Shown here piece after piece: positions 28,194-36,811 of a DNA stretch of 64,000 nt. Under the pieces are notes generated by a model, which worked only from the letters and a program-made list of their open reading frames with translations, did no database searches and was not told the DNA's origin. The first letter of the stretch is position 1; every line of letters begins with the position of its first letter. The DNA is from Pirellulaceae bacterium (lineage in GTDB: Bacteria; Planctomycetota; Planctomycetia; Pirellulales; Pirellulaceae): contig BPJU01000016.1 of assembly GCA_026004775.1 (NCBI GenBank), positions 62,001 to 126,000 of the forward strand. The letters run 5' to 3'. The translations under genes were made by a program, and so were the position numbers.

Positions 28194-29408
28194 ATGGGGC
28201 GTGCAGGGTGTCGGACCGCAGCGCTTTTCTGGTGCGTTTGCTTCTCGGTTGTATCCTTGGCTCGGCAGGTGTGCGTTTATGCCCAATCACGAGATTCCAC
28301 GATTCGGGAGGTGGATGCTTTGGCTGCCGCCACCGACACCTGGCTGACGAGTATCGAGTTCTATTGCAGGTTTGAGCAATATTCGGGAACCGCAGCCTCC
28401 TGGGACGACGCACTGGCCGAGAAATACACAAAACCGTTGCAGTTACGCTGCACGGGCGAGTATGCCGTGAGCAAGGATTGTATTCGCCATGCCGTACGTG
28501 ATCCCAATGCGCCAAGCCCGTCCGGGTCACGAAACGCCGCTACCACCAGCGCTCCCCAAAAAACCAGCGGCGGTCTGAAAATCCACGATGCTGCCCGGAA
28601 CAAAAAAAGCCGTGTCCGTCTGATTTGGCAACCCGGAAAGGCTCAATTCTTGCCCTGGATGCCCGACCAGCGGTCGGAACTTGCATTACCCGATGAGGCA
28701 TTGGTGGCTGATGACTATGTTACCATGTTCCTAGCTGCACCAACCTTTGTATGGGGATGGGCAAGGTTTTCTAACTTGCTGAGCCATTATCGTAATCGCG
28801 AGCGTCGCGGCCAGACAGTGCGTTGGGAGGTCATACGGCCAAATCCAGAGACGTGGGAGGTACACATCGGGGACCGCGATGAGCTCAGCCGAACCGTGGC
28901 GCTCTATCAGCTCGTTGGGCAATTTCCGATGCTGACGAAACTAGAAACTCTGCGAAGGCAAGATCCCAACGCTTCGTGGGAACGCAGCTCGATCGCGTTT
29001 TATGAAAAACCGGTTCTGGTGACTGGTGGGCCGATCGCCAGCCAGGTACGCAGTATGTATGTAACTTTAGAAGGAATTTCCGTCCGCCTATGGCGCGCCA
29101 CGGATTTCCGGGCACCGCGGTCGCAAGATTTCATCGTACGCGTACCGGCGGATGACCGGATCTATTGTGTCCAGCGTTCTTCGATCCCTTCGGCCGCCGG
29201 CGGTTACCGACCGTTCGACATAGCTCGGATGTCAACCGCCGATCTCTCGTGGGAATGCCGCGTCCCGGGGATTGCTGGGATTCCTGAGGCGGAGTCTGCT
29301 AGCAACTACGGGTGGCTATGGCTATTAGGAGTAGCCGCACTGGCTACGCTGCTGCTGTGCGCGGTCTATCGATGGAGGAAAAAAGGACTGAGATGGCGCA
29401 CTTCCTGA
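28194..29408 (+). CDS. Type A large array protein, secreted and C-terminally membrane-anchored (copy 2)
   Basis: This 404-residue protein follows CGGGAG. Layout is the same as in the copy at 470: signal peptide, VDALAAATDTWLTSIEFYC, the less conserved middle (FVWGWARFSNLLSHYRNRE takes the place of the FGESRRPNYLLFLR block), RVPADDRIYCVQ, GYRPFDIARMS, a C-terminal helix and the tail WRKKGLRWR. Its intact small partner lies 47 bp upstream. The first 142 codons are the source or product of the truncated gene at 16227. Confidence 0.87.
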   Translation: MGRAGCRTAALFWCVCFSVVSLARQVCVYAQSRDSTIREVDALAAATDTWLTSIEFYCRFEQYSGTAASWDDALAEKYTKPLQLRCTGEYAVSKDCIRHAVRDPNAPSPSGSRNAATTSAPQKTSGGLKIHDAARNKKSRVRLIWQPGKAQFLPWMPDQRSELALPDEALVADDYVTMFLAAPTFVWGWARFSNLLSHYRNRERRGQTVRWEVIRPNPETWEVHIGDRDELSRTVALYQLVGQFPMLTKLETLRRQDPNASWERSSIAFYEKPVLVTGGPIASQVRSMYVTLEGISVRLWRATDFRAPRSQDFIVRVPADDRIYCVQRSSIPSAAGGYRPFDIARMSTADLSWECRVPGIAGIPEAESASNYGWLWLLGVAALATLLLCAVYRWRKKGLRWRTS

Positions 29409-29454
29409 TTTGGCGTGCAACACCGTTGTCCAGGCGCGGCCCACAGCGTGGCGG

Positions 29455-29620
29455 GATGGAACGCCAACTCCTCACGGGCGAGGACGCCCGTGCCACACGT
29501 GGCACGGCCGTCCCGGCCGTGTGGGTTACCCAAGTCGCTGGTTACCACCGGTGCATAACGCGTGCTGCGCAGCCCGACTTCCTTCGTGATGGAAACTCAA
29601 CTCCCCACGGGCGAGGACGC
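29455..29620. repeat. REP-like palindromic elements interrupted by the insertion sequence
   Basis: The CACGGGCG and CACGGCCG palindromes are followed by the start of another CACGGGCGAGGACGCC palindrome. The insertion sequence landed in the loop and right arm of this last palindrome, which resumes at 31195. Confidence 0.8.
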
Positions 29621-31194
29621 CTCGTTGTACCCGATAAGTCAAAATTGCTATTGTCTGAAAGCAGGCGATTCTGGTAATCATTGGGACCTGCGGAAGGTAT
29701 GGAAGATTAGTCGACTAGTCAAGGAGGTTCCCAATGGTCGTTGCATGGGTAGCGGAGGAATTTAAGGAGTTGAAGTTGGGAGATAAGCGGTTAGACAAGC
29801 GATTCTTACGTGTTATGTCAGGTTTGGCGGGAGGTCCCAATAGGAGCATTCCGGAAACGTGTCGTGGCAAAAGGGAAGTAGATGCTGCGTATGAGTTATT
29901 TAAAAACCCAAAGGTTACACCAGAAAAGGTTCTGGAAGCGCACTTGCAAGCCACAAAGCAGCGCATTTCTCAAGAAAAGAGGGTGGTCGTGGCGCAGGAT
30001 ACCACAGAGCTGGACCTGACAAGGCCCGAGCAACAGGTGGCGGGAGTTGGTTACTTGGATAATCCTGCGCGGCGAGGGCTATATGCGCACATAGCACACG
30101 CGTTCACATGCGAGGGTGTGCCGCTGGGAACGACCTTCATCAAGACGTGGACCAGATCCGGAGAGGAGTGGTCGGTTAGCAGTGAAGAGAGGCGCAAGAA
30201 GCGGAAGGCGGCGTCGATTGAAACGAAGGAGAGTTACCGGTGGATTGAGGGGTTTCGAGCTGTGGCGGCTCTTGCCCAAGAATGCCCGAACACGGAATTC
30301 GTGTGTGTTGCTGACAGCGAGGCGGATATTTACCAGCTGTTTTTAGAGCACGAAAAAGCTCCCGGAGTGCTGCTGCTTGTACGCGCTTGTCATAATCGAG
30401 TAGCCAAAGACGATTCGGGTAATATCGCGTTCCTGAAGGATTTCCTGAATGAGGCACCGGTTTGTTTGCAATACGAGGTTGTCGTTCGCGAGCGTGAGGC
30501 GAAAACCACGTGTGAAAAGCGACCGCGCCGGCAGTCTCGTCTACAACGGAAGGCGGTCTTGGAAGTGTGCGCAGCGTCGGTGACGCTGCAACCGCCGAAG
30601 CAACACAGTCGTGATTGCCCGGCGATTCGCATCAACGCGGTTTTGGTATGCGAGCGTGATGCACCAGCAGGCGAAGAACCAGTCGAATGGATCTTGTTGA
30701 CCAATTTCCCCATTGACACGGCGCAGCAAGTGGCAGAGGTGGTCGACCTGTACTGTTTGCGTTGGCAGATCGAAGTTTACTTCAGGACGTTGAAGGAAGG
30801 TTGTCGCGTAGAGAAGCGGCGGTTCGAGTACCTGGACCGATACAGGAATTTTCTTGCGGTGGCGATGGTGTTGGCATGGCGGGTGCTGTATCTATCTCGC
30901 ATGGGGGACACCTGTCCGGATATTAGTTGTGAGGCGATATTTGAGCCGTCGGAGTGGAAAGCCGTTTGGACAGTACTGAAGGGAGAACCTCCGCCGGCCG
31001 AGCCACCGAAGGTTAACGAAATGGTGAGGATGGTGGCGCGGCTTGGCGGCTACGTTGATTACAAGAACCGTCAGGACCGACCAGGCCCTCAAACTCTTTG
31101 GCGAGGGCTTCAGCGCATGTCTGATCTGAGCTGGGGTTGGGACGTATTCGGCCCGGAGGCACGATCAGGCTGACGATTTATCGGGTACAACGAG
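29621..31194 (+). mobile_element. Complete IS4-family insertion sequence
   Basis: The ends form inverted repeats: CTCGTTGTACCCGATAA at the left and its complement at the right (17 perfect pairs, with partial pairing beyond). A direct repeat GCGAGGACGC flanks the element at 29611-29620 and 31195-31204. The uninterrupted site is visible in the older copy near 1883-1900. It holds one transposase gene. Confidence 0.93.
29734..31173 (+). CDS. IS4-family (Tn5-like) transposase
   Basis: This 479-residue DDE transposase cuts and moves its element. The ATG follows AAGGAGG. Near the N-terminus, EFKELKLGDKRLDKRF fits the DNA-binding domain of Tn5-like transposases. The catalytic residues are visible: Asp in AQDTTELD (about residue 89), Asp in CVADSEADIY (about 190-195), and Glu in the YREK signature (Y, R, E and K at positions 1, 4, 8 and 15 of YCLRWQIEVYFRTLK, near residue 340). 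The length is normal for the family and the frame is intact, so it may be active. Confidence 0.93.
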   Translation: MVVAWVAEEFKELKLGDKRLDKRFLRVMSGLAGGPNRSIPETCRGKREVDAAYELFKNPKVTPEKVLEAHLQATKQRISQEKRVVVAQDTTELDLTRPEQQVAGVGYLDNPARRGLYAHIAHAFTCEGVPLGTTFIKTWTRSGEEWSVSSEERRKKRKAASIETKESYRWIEGFRAVAALAQECPNTEFVCVADSEADIYQLFLEHEKAPGVLLLVRACHNRVAKDDSGNIAFLKDFLNEAPVCLQYEVVVREREAKTTCEKRPRRQSRLQRKAVLEVCAASVTLQPPKQHSRDCPAIRINAVLVCERDAPAGEEPVEWILLTNFPIDTAQQVAEVVDLYCLRWQIEVYFRTLKEGCRVEKRRFEYLDRYRNFLAVAMVLAWRVLYLSRMGDTCPDISCEAIFEPSEWKAVWTVLKGEPPPAEPPKVNEMVRMVARLGGYVDYKNRQDRPGPQTLWRGLQRMSDLSWGWDVFGPEARSG

Positions 31195-31237
31195 GCGAGG
31201 ACGCCCGTGCCACTTGCCGAGTGGGCCACCCACCGCA

Positions 31238-31296
31238 GGAAAATTTGCGAAAAATTTTTGCCCCCCTCTTGACAGACACCGCGGAATGGTTAAGTT
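31238..31296 (+). promoter_or_regulatory. Array promoter block (module B, copy 2)
   Basis: Dyad, TTGACA at 31269 and TAAGTT at 31291 with a 16-bp spacer. It lies just downstream of the insertion sequence. Confidence 0.5.
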
Positions 31297-31345
31297 ACGG
31301 GGTGATAATCGGACAGCTGAGTAGTGGTGGTGCGGGGTTGGCGGT

Positions 31346-31415
31346 GCTCACTGCTCACTGCTCACTGCTCACTGCTCACTGCTCACTGCTCACTGCTCAC
31401 TGCTCACTGCTCACT
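31346..31415. repeat. Heptamer array, GCTCACT x 10
   Basis: Ten perfect units, against nine in the matching array at 2037. Confidence 0.95.
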
Positions 31416-31474
31416 GCCACGTGGTCGGTTTGGCGTGTCGTGCATTTTTGCGTAACTGCGTAAGGAGGATACCC

Positions 31475-31846
31475 ATGCGTTCCTACCGCCGAATTGATCT
31501 GATCCTAGCCGTCGCGTGCGTGTTACTTTCGTTGGCTGCGATTTGGCCGAATTCCGTATGTGTGACCCTTAACGCCGGCGACCCGGCGCGTAGTGCGGCA
31601 TGTACGGCGCCAGCGGGTTGCGTTAATCAAACGAGCGAGTGTATCGAAGGACCCGCAACGGAATCGTTTTTCCAGGGTGAGCTCTCTTATCAAGCCTGTC
31701 TATCAAGACCTGTCACTTCAAAGTGCGAAGAATTACAAGAGACCGCCGTGTGCGTCGTCCGAGACTTTTACACCCTCCCTAATTGTCTTGGTCCTAAGGC
31801 ATGCTCACGTGAAATCAGACAACCCAACTGCCGGACAGTATTCTAG
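31475..31846 (+). CDS. Type B small cysteine-rich secreted protein (copy 2, intact)
   Basis: This 123-residue protein has TAAGGAGG before the ATG. The signal peptide (ILAVACVLLSLAAIWPNS) is followed by a mature part with 10 Cys: VCVTLNAGDPARSAACTAP, GCVNQTSEC, ESFFQGELSYQAC, SKCEELQETAVC, VRDFYTLPNC, KACSREI and NC. The pattern lines up with types C, D and E. It shows what the frameshifted copy at 2159 should encode. Confidence 0.85.
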   Translation: MRSYRRIDLILAVACVLLSLAAIWPNSVCVTLNAGDPARSAACTAPAGCVNQTSECIEGPATESFFQGELSYQACLSRPVTSKCEELQETAVCVVRDFYTLPNCLGPKACSREIRQPNCRTVF

Positions 31847-32036
31847 CCTGCCATTTGGCAATTGACCGGATGGCCTTCGCCAGAACACAATATGAGGATG
31901 GCGTGATTCAGGCTGGTTTAGTTCTCTGGATGGGTAGTTGCGGGCAGCGGGTGACATCCAATTGCACTGGGGAGGCGTCGGCGGCGTGTGGTAATCCGAA
32001 GGTAGGCTGTGTCGGTTATCATCGAAAGGGTCGCAG

Positions 32037-33197
32037 ATGCGCTCAGTAGTGATGCACTGGCCGACGACAATGCTGTTTTTTCTAGTGTCCTTCGCCTATG
32101 GTCCCTTACGGATTGTTTCGGCGGATGAGCCCGAAACCACAGTTGATGCGTTAATCGCTGCCATTGACCAGTGGCAGCATGACGTCAGGTTTTTTTGCAC
32201 AGCGCGGGTTTCCACGGCCTTCGCCGACTCACCCGAAGATGCATTGGCGGGCAAGTTTACCGGCGGACCTCCTACCCTTGAGGCTCTTACCGAGCATGTA
32301 AAAGGGTCCGATGTGATTCGCACACGGATCGACCGTCGCTCGAAATCCAGAAAGGTTGATGGGCTCTGGTCCGAACCGGCCGATGTGGAAGTTGCGCGTC
32401 ATTTGCGTTCGCGCGTTTGCCTCACGTATCGCCATGATGACGCGCAAGCTGACCCTGGTGGCGTCCGCCTCGAGGAAACATCGGCGTTACCAATTACCGA
32501 GGACAGCCCCCTGGCGGGAGTTGGCGATGATTACAATCCAGTTCTTGTTTTTGGCGATGCGCGGCGCCCGAACTTTTTAAGGTATTTGCGGCAGCAACAG
32601 CGTGATGGAAAATCCGTATCGTTTGAGGTAAATCGTTCCCATGCGGATTCGATCGTCGTGACGGCTGTTTTGGAGGATGCCCAGTTGGACACGCCGGTGC
32701 GCTTCACGTTTAACTTTTGGAATACGAAGCCGTTTCCGATGGTGCGACAGGTACAATCGAATACCAATTACCAGGGCAGGAATATTTTCGTATCACAAAC
32801 ATTTTTGGATTTTGTACGTGTCGACGGGGGTATGCTCGCGAAAAAGGTTATCCTTGTGGCCAGTACCGGTAAGAAATCACCTGCATATGCGGTAACCATT
32901 TGGGAATCAAACGACCTGGGACTTCGAGGCCCACAACAGCAGGACTATCTGGTACGTGTCTCCCCAAAAGCTTCCATCACGTGCGTGGCATTTAATGCAA
33001 TACCGAAGGTAGTGGACGGGTATTATACCTTCGACATTTCAAGGCTTTCAAGAGACGACATTGCTTCGGAGTGCCGCCAAGGTCCCATTCAGCCCGTTTC
33101 ACCACGGCCCACCCGGTTGTGGTTGTGGTTTGTGGCGGCTGCCGCGTTGGTGGGCTTGGCTACGTGGGGTTTCTACCGGTGGCGTCGGCGGCGTTAA
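32037..33197 (+). CDS. Type B large array protein, secreted and C-terminally membrane-anchored (copy 2)
   Basis: This 386-residue protein differs from the gene at 2722 at very few residues (QLDTP for QLGTP, DIASEC for DIAPEC). It has the same start, signal peptide, family blocks, C-terminal membrane helix and YRWRRRR tail. It closes the array on the right. Confidence 0.87.
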   Translation: MRSVVMHWPTTMLFFLVSFAYGPLRIVSADEPETTVDALIAAIDQWQHDVRFFCTARVSTAFADSPEDALAGKFTGGPPTLEALTEHVKGSDVIRTRIDRRSKSRKVDGLWSEPADVEVARHLRSRVCLTYRHDDAQADPGGVRLEETSALPITEDSPLAGVGDDYNPVLVFGDARRPNFLRYLRQQQRDGKSVSFEVNRSHADSIVVTAVLEDAQLDTPVRFTFNFWNTKPFPMVRQVQSNTNYQGRNIFVSQTFLDFVRVDGGMLAKKVILVASTGKKSPAYAVTIWESNDLGLRGPQQQDYLVRVSPKASITCVAFNAIPKVVDGYYTFDISRLSRDDIASECRQGPIQPVSPRPTRLWLWFVAAAALVGLATWGFYRWRRRR

Positions 33198-33205
33198 GAG
33201 TACGG

Positions 33206-33524
33206 TTGACACTGGTCGCCCTATTGGCGTTGTACCTGTTCATCAGCGGTATCAGTTCCGGATCCGGCAAGCTGTTCCATTTCGAACTTGATGCCGCTAC
33301 GGAGGTTTAGCTAGACAGTTTGGAGTTCTGTGTGCCTTTGAGCACGATAGTGTGGCTGTGGCGCGTGGCACGGCCGTCTCGGCCGTGTGGGTTACCCAAG
33401 TCGCTGGTTAACACCGGTGCATAACGACCGCTGCGCAGCTCTATCCGCGACGGGATGGAATGTCAACTCCCCACGGGCGAGGACGCCCGTGCCACGTGCG
33501 CTATCGCAAAAAGGTGAACCGAAC
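33206..33524. other. Possible short remnant (33206-33310) and a REP-like element (33360-33500)
   Basis: The short frame repeats the one at 3891. The REP part has both palindromes and the TTACCCAAGTCGCTGG linker. The DUF1573 gene starts directly after it. Confidence 0.5.
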
Positions 33525-34634
33525 ATGTCCTTGGCCATCCCTGTAACCAAACCGCCGCGGCGAACCAGCCGTTGGATTACCTGGTCGCTGGCGCTGGTGG
33601 CCTGCCTTCTGGCAGCCGTCGTAGGCGGCCCCTGGATCAAGCACTACGCACTACAGCTTTGGCAGCACTTCGTGCCCTCCGATCAAATCACCATCGTTCA
33701 AGACCTTGGATTCCTTCTCATCGAATCTCCCAACGACGCCCGGGGAACGAGCGAACCACCCCGCATCGCTCATTCTTTTACCGTCGAAAATCCATCGGCT
33801 GACCAACCACTGGTGTTGGTGCTCGAGAAACGCTCTTGCGGTTGCCTCTCGGTAAAACAACCCGATCCGATCCCACCCAGAGGCACCGCACGCATTGAGC
33901 TGGCCTTTTCGCCGAGTGGGCAATCCGAAGTGCGAAGCGAACTGGTGAGCTTCAAGACCAATCGGGACCGGCCGAGACTGATTACGCTGGTTCTCAAGGC
34001 GCACACGCTGCCCCGCGTGGAATTCGTGGGGCCGCGACGCTGCTATATCCCGTATGGCGGCCCATATCGCGTGGAGGCGGTCCTTCGCTATCACAGTGCG
34101 ACCCGACAGGCGCCGGCCGCCACACAACTGTTTTGCGACCCGCCGCAGGGCACCCCGCAATGGACCGGTCCATGGCAGACCGAAAAACTGGCTAACAACC
34201 TGTATCGCCATTCGCGCCGGTTTGCACTGAACCTCGAGGAAAGCGCCGTAAATACTCTCATTACGGGTGGTGCACTTTTTCCGGAATTGCTCGTCAAGTT
34301 TCCCGACCGAAACTACCGGTTTCCCATAGAAATCAGCAGCAATCCGCCGCTCCGCGTTTCGCCTCGAGCGCTCTTTTTGACCGATGCGACTCCTACTCCC
34401 ATCGAAATCGCCGCCGACCATCCGTTTCGCATCCGGCACGTCAGCGATTCACTTCAACTGCTGGAATGCAACGTGGATAACGACGAGCCGAACCAGGTTC
34501 ACACGCTACATGTAGCATTGGCGAAGCCGCCGGAGGATAATGTTGCAGAGACGCTGCTGTCGGTGGAACTCGATGGATTAGACGTCCCGAAAGTAACGTT
34601 ACCGGTCTATGCTTTTGGTCCCAGTGGCAAGTGA
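33525..34634 (+). CDS. DUF1573-family membrane-anchored protein (intact)
   Basis: This 369-residue protein has an ATG start; AAAAAGGTG lies about ten bases upstream. A single membrane segment (WSLALVACLLAAVVGGPWI) near the N-terminus is followed by the extracytoplasmic part. The DUF1573 signature is VLEKRSCGCLSVKQPDPIPPRGTA, and an Ig-like beta region follows. The C-terminal half, with PRALFLTDATP and LPVYAFGPSGK, is shared with the broken copies. Its stop overlaps the start of the glycosyltransferase gene, so the two are probably co-transcribed. The biochemical role of this family is not established, to my knowledge. Confidence 0.85.
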   Translation: MSLAIPVTKPPRRTSRWITWSLALVACLLAAVVGGPWIKHYALQLWQHFVPSDQITIVQDLGFLLIESPNDARGTSEPPRIAHSFTVENPSADQPLVLVLEKRSCGCLSVKQPDPIPPRGTARIELAFSPSGQSEVRSELVSFKTNRDRPRLITLVLKAHTLPRVEFVGPRRCYIPYGGPYRVEAVLRYHSATRQAPAATQLFCDPPQGTPQWTGPWQTEKLANNLYRHSRRFALNLEESAVNTLITGGALFPELLVKFPDRNYRFPIEISSNPPLRVSPRALFLTDATPTPIEIAADHPFRIRHVSDSLQLLECNVDNDEPNQVHTLHVALAKPPEDNVAETLLSVELDGLDVPKVTLPVYAFGPSGK

Positions 34635-35596
34635 ATACCGTCCTCCTTATGACTGCTCCCAGTTCTGCTCCGGCGGGTTCGCCCGAAGTGTTGGACGTGT
34701 CGATACTGATACCGGCCTACAACGAAGCGGAGGGAATTGCGCGCGTCATAGGTGAGGTGCACGCGGCAGTAAGTCGGTGGGCGGGGACGAGCGAAGTAAT
34801 CGTGGTCGACGACGGGTCGAGTGATCGGACGCGCGAGCTTGCCGCAGCGCTGCCGTGCCGCGTGCTTGTTCAGCCGGTGCGCCGCGGCTATGGCGCGGCG
34901 ATCAAGTTGGGGTTGCTCCATGGTTGCGGGCGCTACGTGGCTATTCTGGATGCCGACGGCAGTTACTCGGCAGATGACCTGGCCAAATTACTGCAACACA
35001 TTCCCCGGTGGGATATGGTAAGCGGGGTGCGTGATCGAGAATGGGGAAGCTGGGCGCCGGCGCGGCGGCTGGTCAAGTGGTTACTCGGCTTCATTGCCCA
35101 GTGGGGCACCGGCCGCCCTATCCGCGACCCGAATAGCGGGTTGAAAGTTTTTCGTCGCGACGTGGCTTCTGCTCTTGCTTCGTGGCTGCCGGACGGCTTT
35201 TCGTGCTCGACCAGTCTTCTGATGGGATTCCTCGCCTGCGGCTACTCGGTGCATTACGAACCGATTCACTACCGGCCGCGGGTGGGCAGGTCGAAATTCC
35301 GGCCGCTGCGGGATTCCTGGAACTATCTTCGGGTAGTGATGCGGTTTATCCATGCCTTCCGCCCGTGGAGGCTCTACCTGCCGCTGGCTAGCGCTGCATG
35401 TGTCGTGGCACTCGCCGTGGAAATGCTCCCGGCTGACCTTTGGCTGTTGCGGCGAATGGCACGTCTGGCGCTACTCGGCTTGGCCGTTGCAGCGTTAGTC
35501 GTGGGGGCCTGGCAACAGCGGCACGCCCGCCGGAATCTGCAACGGATCCGGTTGGCGGTAGAAGCCGCCGAGAAGAGCCATGCCCACGAAGGGTAA
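34631..35596 (+). CDS. Family 2 glycosyltransferase (dolichol-phosphate mannosyltransferase-like)
   Basis: This 321-residue enzyme transfers a sugar from a nucleotide donor, probably to a polyprenyl-phosphate carrier. The GT-A features are visible: VSILIPAYNEAEGI at the N-terminus, VIVVDDGSSDRT, and the metal-binding AILDADGSYSADDL near residues 105-115. RDPNSGLKVFRRDV and HYRPRVGRSKF are typical of the DPM1/ArnC group. Two hydrophobic segments near the C-terminus may anchor it. The GTG start overlaps the DUF1573 stop; an ATG six codons later is also possible. Such an enzyme could charge the lipid donor used by the GT39-like enzyme encoded in the array, but this is inference. Confidence 0.85.
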   Translation: MNTVLLMTAPSSAPAGSPEVLDVSILIPAYNEAEGIARVIGEVHAAVSRWAGTSEVIVVDDGSSDRTRELAAALPCRVLVQPVRRGYGAAIKLGLLHGCGRYVAILDADGSYSADDLAKLLQHIPRWDMVSGVRDREWGSWAPARRLVKWLLGFIAQWGTGRPIRDPNSGLKVFRRDVASALASWLPDGFSCSTSLLMGFLACGYSVHYEPIHYRPRVGRSKFRPLRDSWNYLRVVMRFIHAFRPWRLYLPLASAACVVALAVEMLPADLWLLRRMARLALLGLAVAALVVGAWQQRHARRNLQRIRLAVEAAEKSHAHEG

Positions 35597-35815
35597 GATA
35601 GCGGCAGCAGGGACTGGTGCCGACCCGGTGCTGCCACCACGCTGACTCGCTGAATGGGTCATCTCGATCGGGAAGTATACGGACCTCCACCGATGGCCAG
35701 CAGGAACTTTTTTTTGCGGGACGGAATGTGATAGACTAGCGACAGTGTCGCCGCGGCGACAACGGCTTTCTCCTTTTTGCTGTTTGTAGATGGTCGTTAA
35801 CACAGGGGTGGTTCT

Positions 35816-36811
35816 ATGTCATGCCAGACGAGCTTTTCAGGCGGTGTGATGAAAAGGCTGCGAGGTGGTTTTACTTTGGTGGAGATGTTGGTAGTTATTT
35901 CGATCATTGGGTTGTTGATCGCTTTGAGTTTACCAGCCATTCAGGCGGTGCGCGAGAATGCTCGGGCCACTCAGTGCAAGAACCATTTGAAGCAACTGGG
36001 TTTGGCGGCTCAGATTCATGTGGAACAGCGGCGCGTATTTCCGACGAATGGGTGGGGATTTCGCTGGGTAGGCGATCCGGACCGCGGTGCGGGACTGGAT
36101 CAGCCGGGCGGGTGGGTGTTCAACATTTTGCCGTATATCGAGCAGGAAAACCTTCATCAACTGGCTTTTCGGCAACCACCCAGCCAAAAGATGGCAGCCA
36201 TGCAGCAGATGATGGAAACTCCCGTGCCGCTGCTTTACTGTCCCAGTCGCCGGTCGCCCAGTTTGGGGACTTATCTGGGGCAGTTTCCGTTGCACAATGC
36301 GCCCATGCTTCCTCAGACCGCCAAGTGTGATTACGCGGGCAACGGCGGCGATGAAGCGATGCAGAACATTCCTGGGCCGGACAGCACCGATCCGGCCGTA
36401 GTGCGTTCCTATGCTTGGCCGAATCCGTTATCTTATACGGGCATTTTTTACCCGCGGAGCATCACTTCGCCGGCAGACGTGCGGGACGGCATGAGTAATA
36501 CGTACTTGATTGGGGAAAAGAACGTCAGAATGGACGTCGCGTCAATCACCGACCCGCGGGAGCGGGATATAGGGGATGACCAAGTGGCTTATGTAGGCGA
36601 TGACACGGATATTCGCCGGTTTACGCATTCTCCGCCGCTTCCGGATCAGTTCGGTCAGGAGGCTGCGTTGGTCTTTGGGAGTTCGCACCGGCGCGCCTGC
36701 CACTTCGTCTTTTGCGACGGCGCAGTGCACGCGATTTCGTTCGACATCGACCCTGAGGTCCACAAGCGGTTGGGCAATCGCCGGGACGGAAAGCCGGTCG
36801 GGGAGTTTTGA
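35816..36811 (+). CDS. DUF1559 prepilin-like protein
   Basis: This 331-residue protein belongs to a family greatly expanded in planctomycetes. The N-terminus is a type IV prepilin-like signal ([25 protein letters not shown]), cut after the Gly, with Glu at position +5. The DUF1559 part follows ([15 protein letters not shown]; later [22 protein letters not shown]) and near the end [16 protein letters not shown], the usual H-X-DG type ending. An AGGGG lies before the ATG at 35816; an ATG 33 bases downstream gives a shorter leader (MKRLRGG). Probably exported through a type II/IV pilus-like system. Confidence 0.92.
   Translation: MSCQTSFSGGVMKRLRGGFTLVEMLVVISIIGLLIALSLPAIQAVRENARATQCKNHLKQLGLAAQIHVEQRRVFPTNGWGFRWVGDPDRGAGLDQPGGWVFNILPYIEQENLHQLAFRQPPSQKMAAMQQMMETPVPLLYCPSRRSPSLGTYLGQFPLHNAPMLPQTAKCDYAGNGGDEAMQNIPGPDSTDPAVVRSYAWPNPLSYTGIFYPRSITSPADVRDGMSNTYLIGEKNVRMDVASITDPRERDIGDDQVAYVGDDTDIRRFTHSPPLPDQFGQEAALVFGSSHRRACHFVFCDGAVHAISFDIDPEVHKRLGNRRDGKPVGEF

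Larger units (their letters stand above)
16652..28620. repeat. 12 kb tandem duplication, copy 2
   Basis: This repeats the preceding segment and continues past it, into the intact type A gene. Where compared, the coding sequences of modules C, D and E, the glycosyltransferase and the DUF1573 fragments have the same translations in both copies. A very recent event or an assembly effect would both give this picture. Confidence 0.9.
28064..33496. repeat. Older segmental duplication, copy 2 (A-B modules with insertion sequence)
   Basis: It matches 337-4178 apart from the 1574-bp insertion sequence, its 10-bp target duplication, one extra heptamer unit and point differences. It partly overlaps the right end of the 12 kb duplication. 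Confidence 0.85.
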
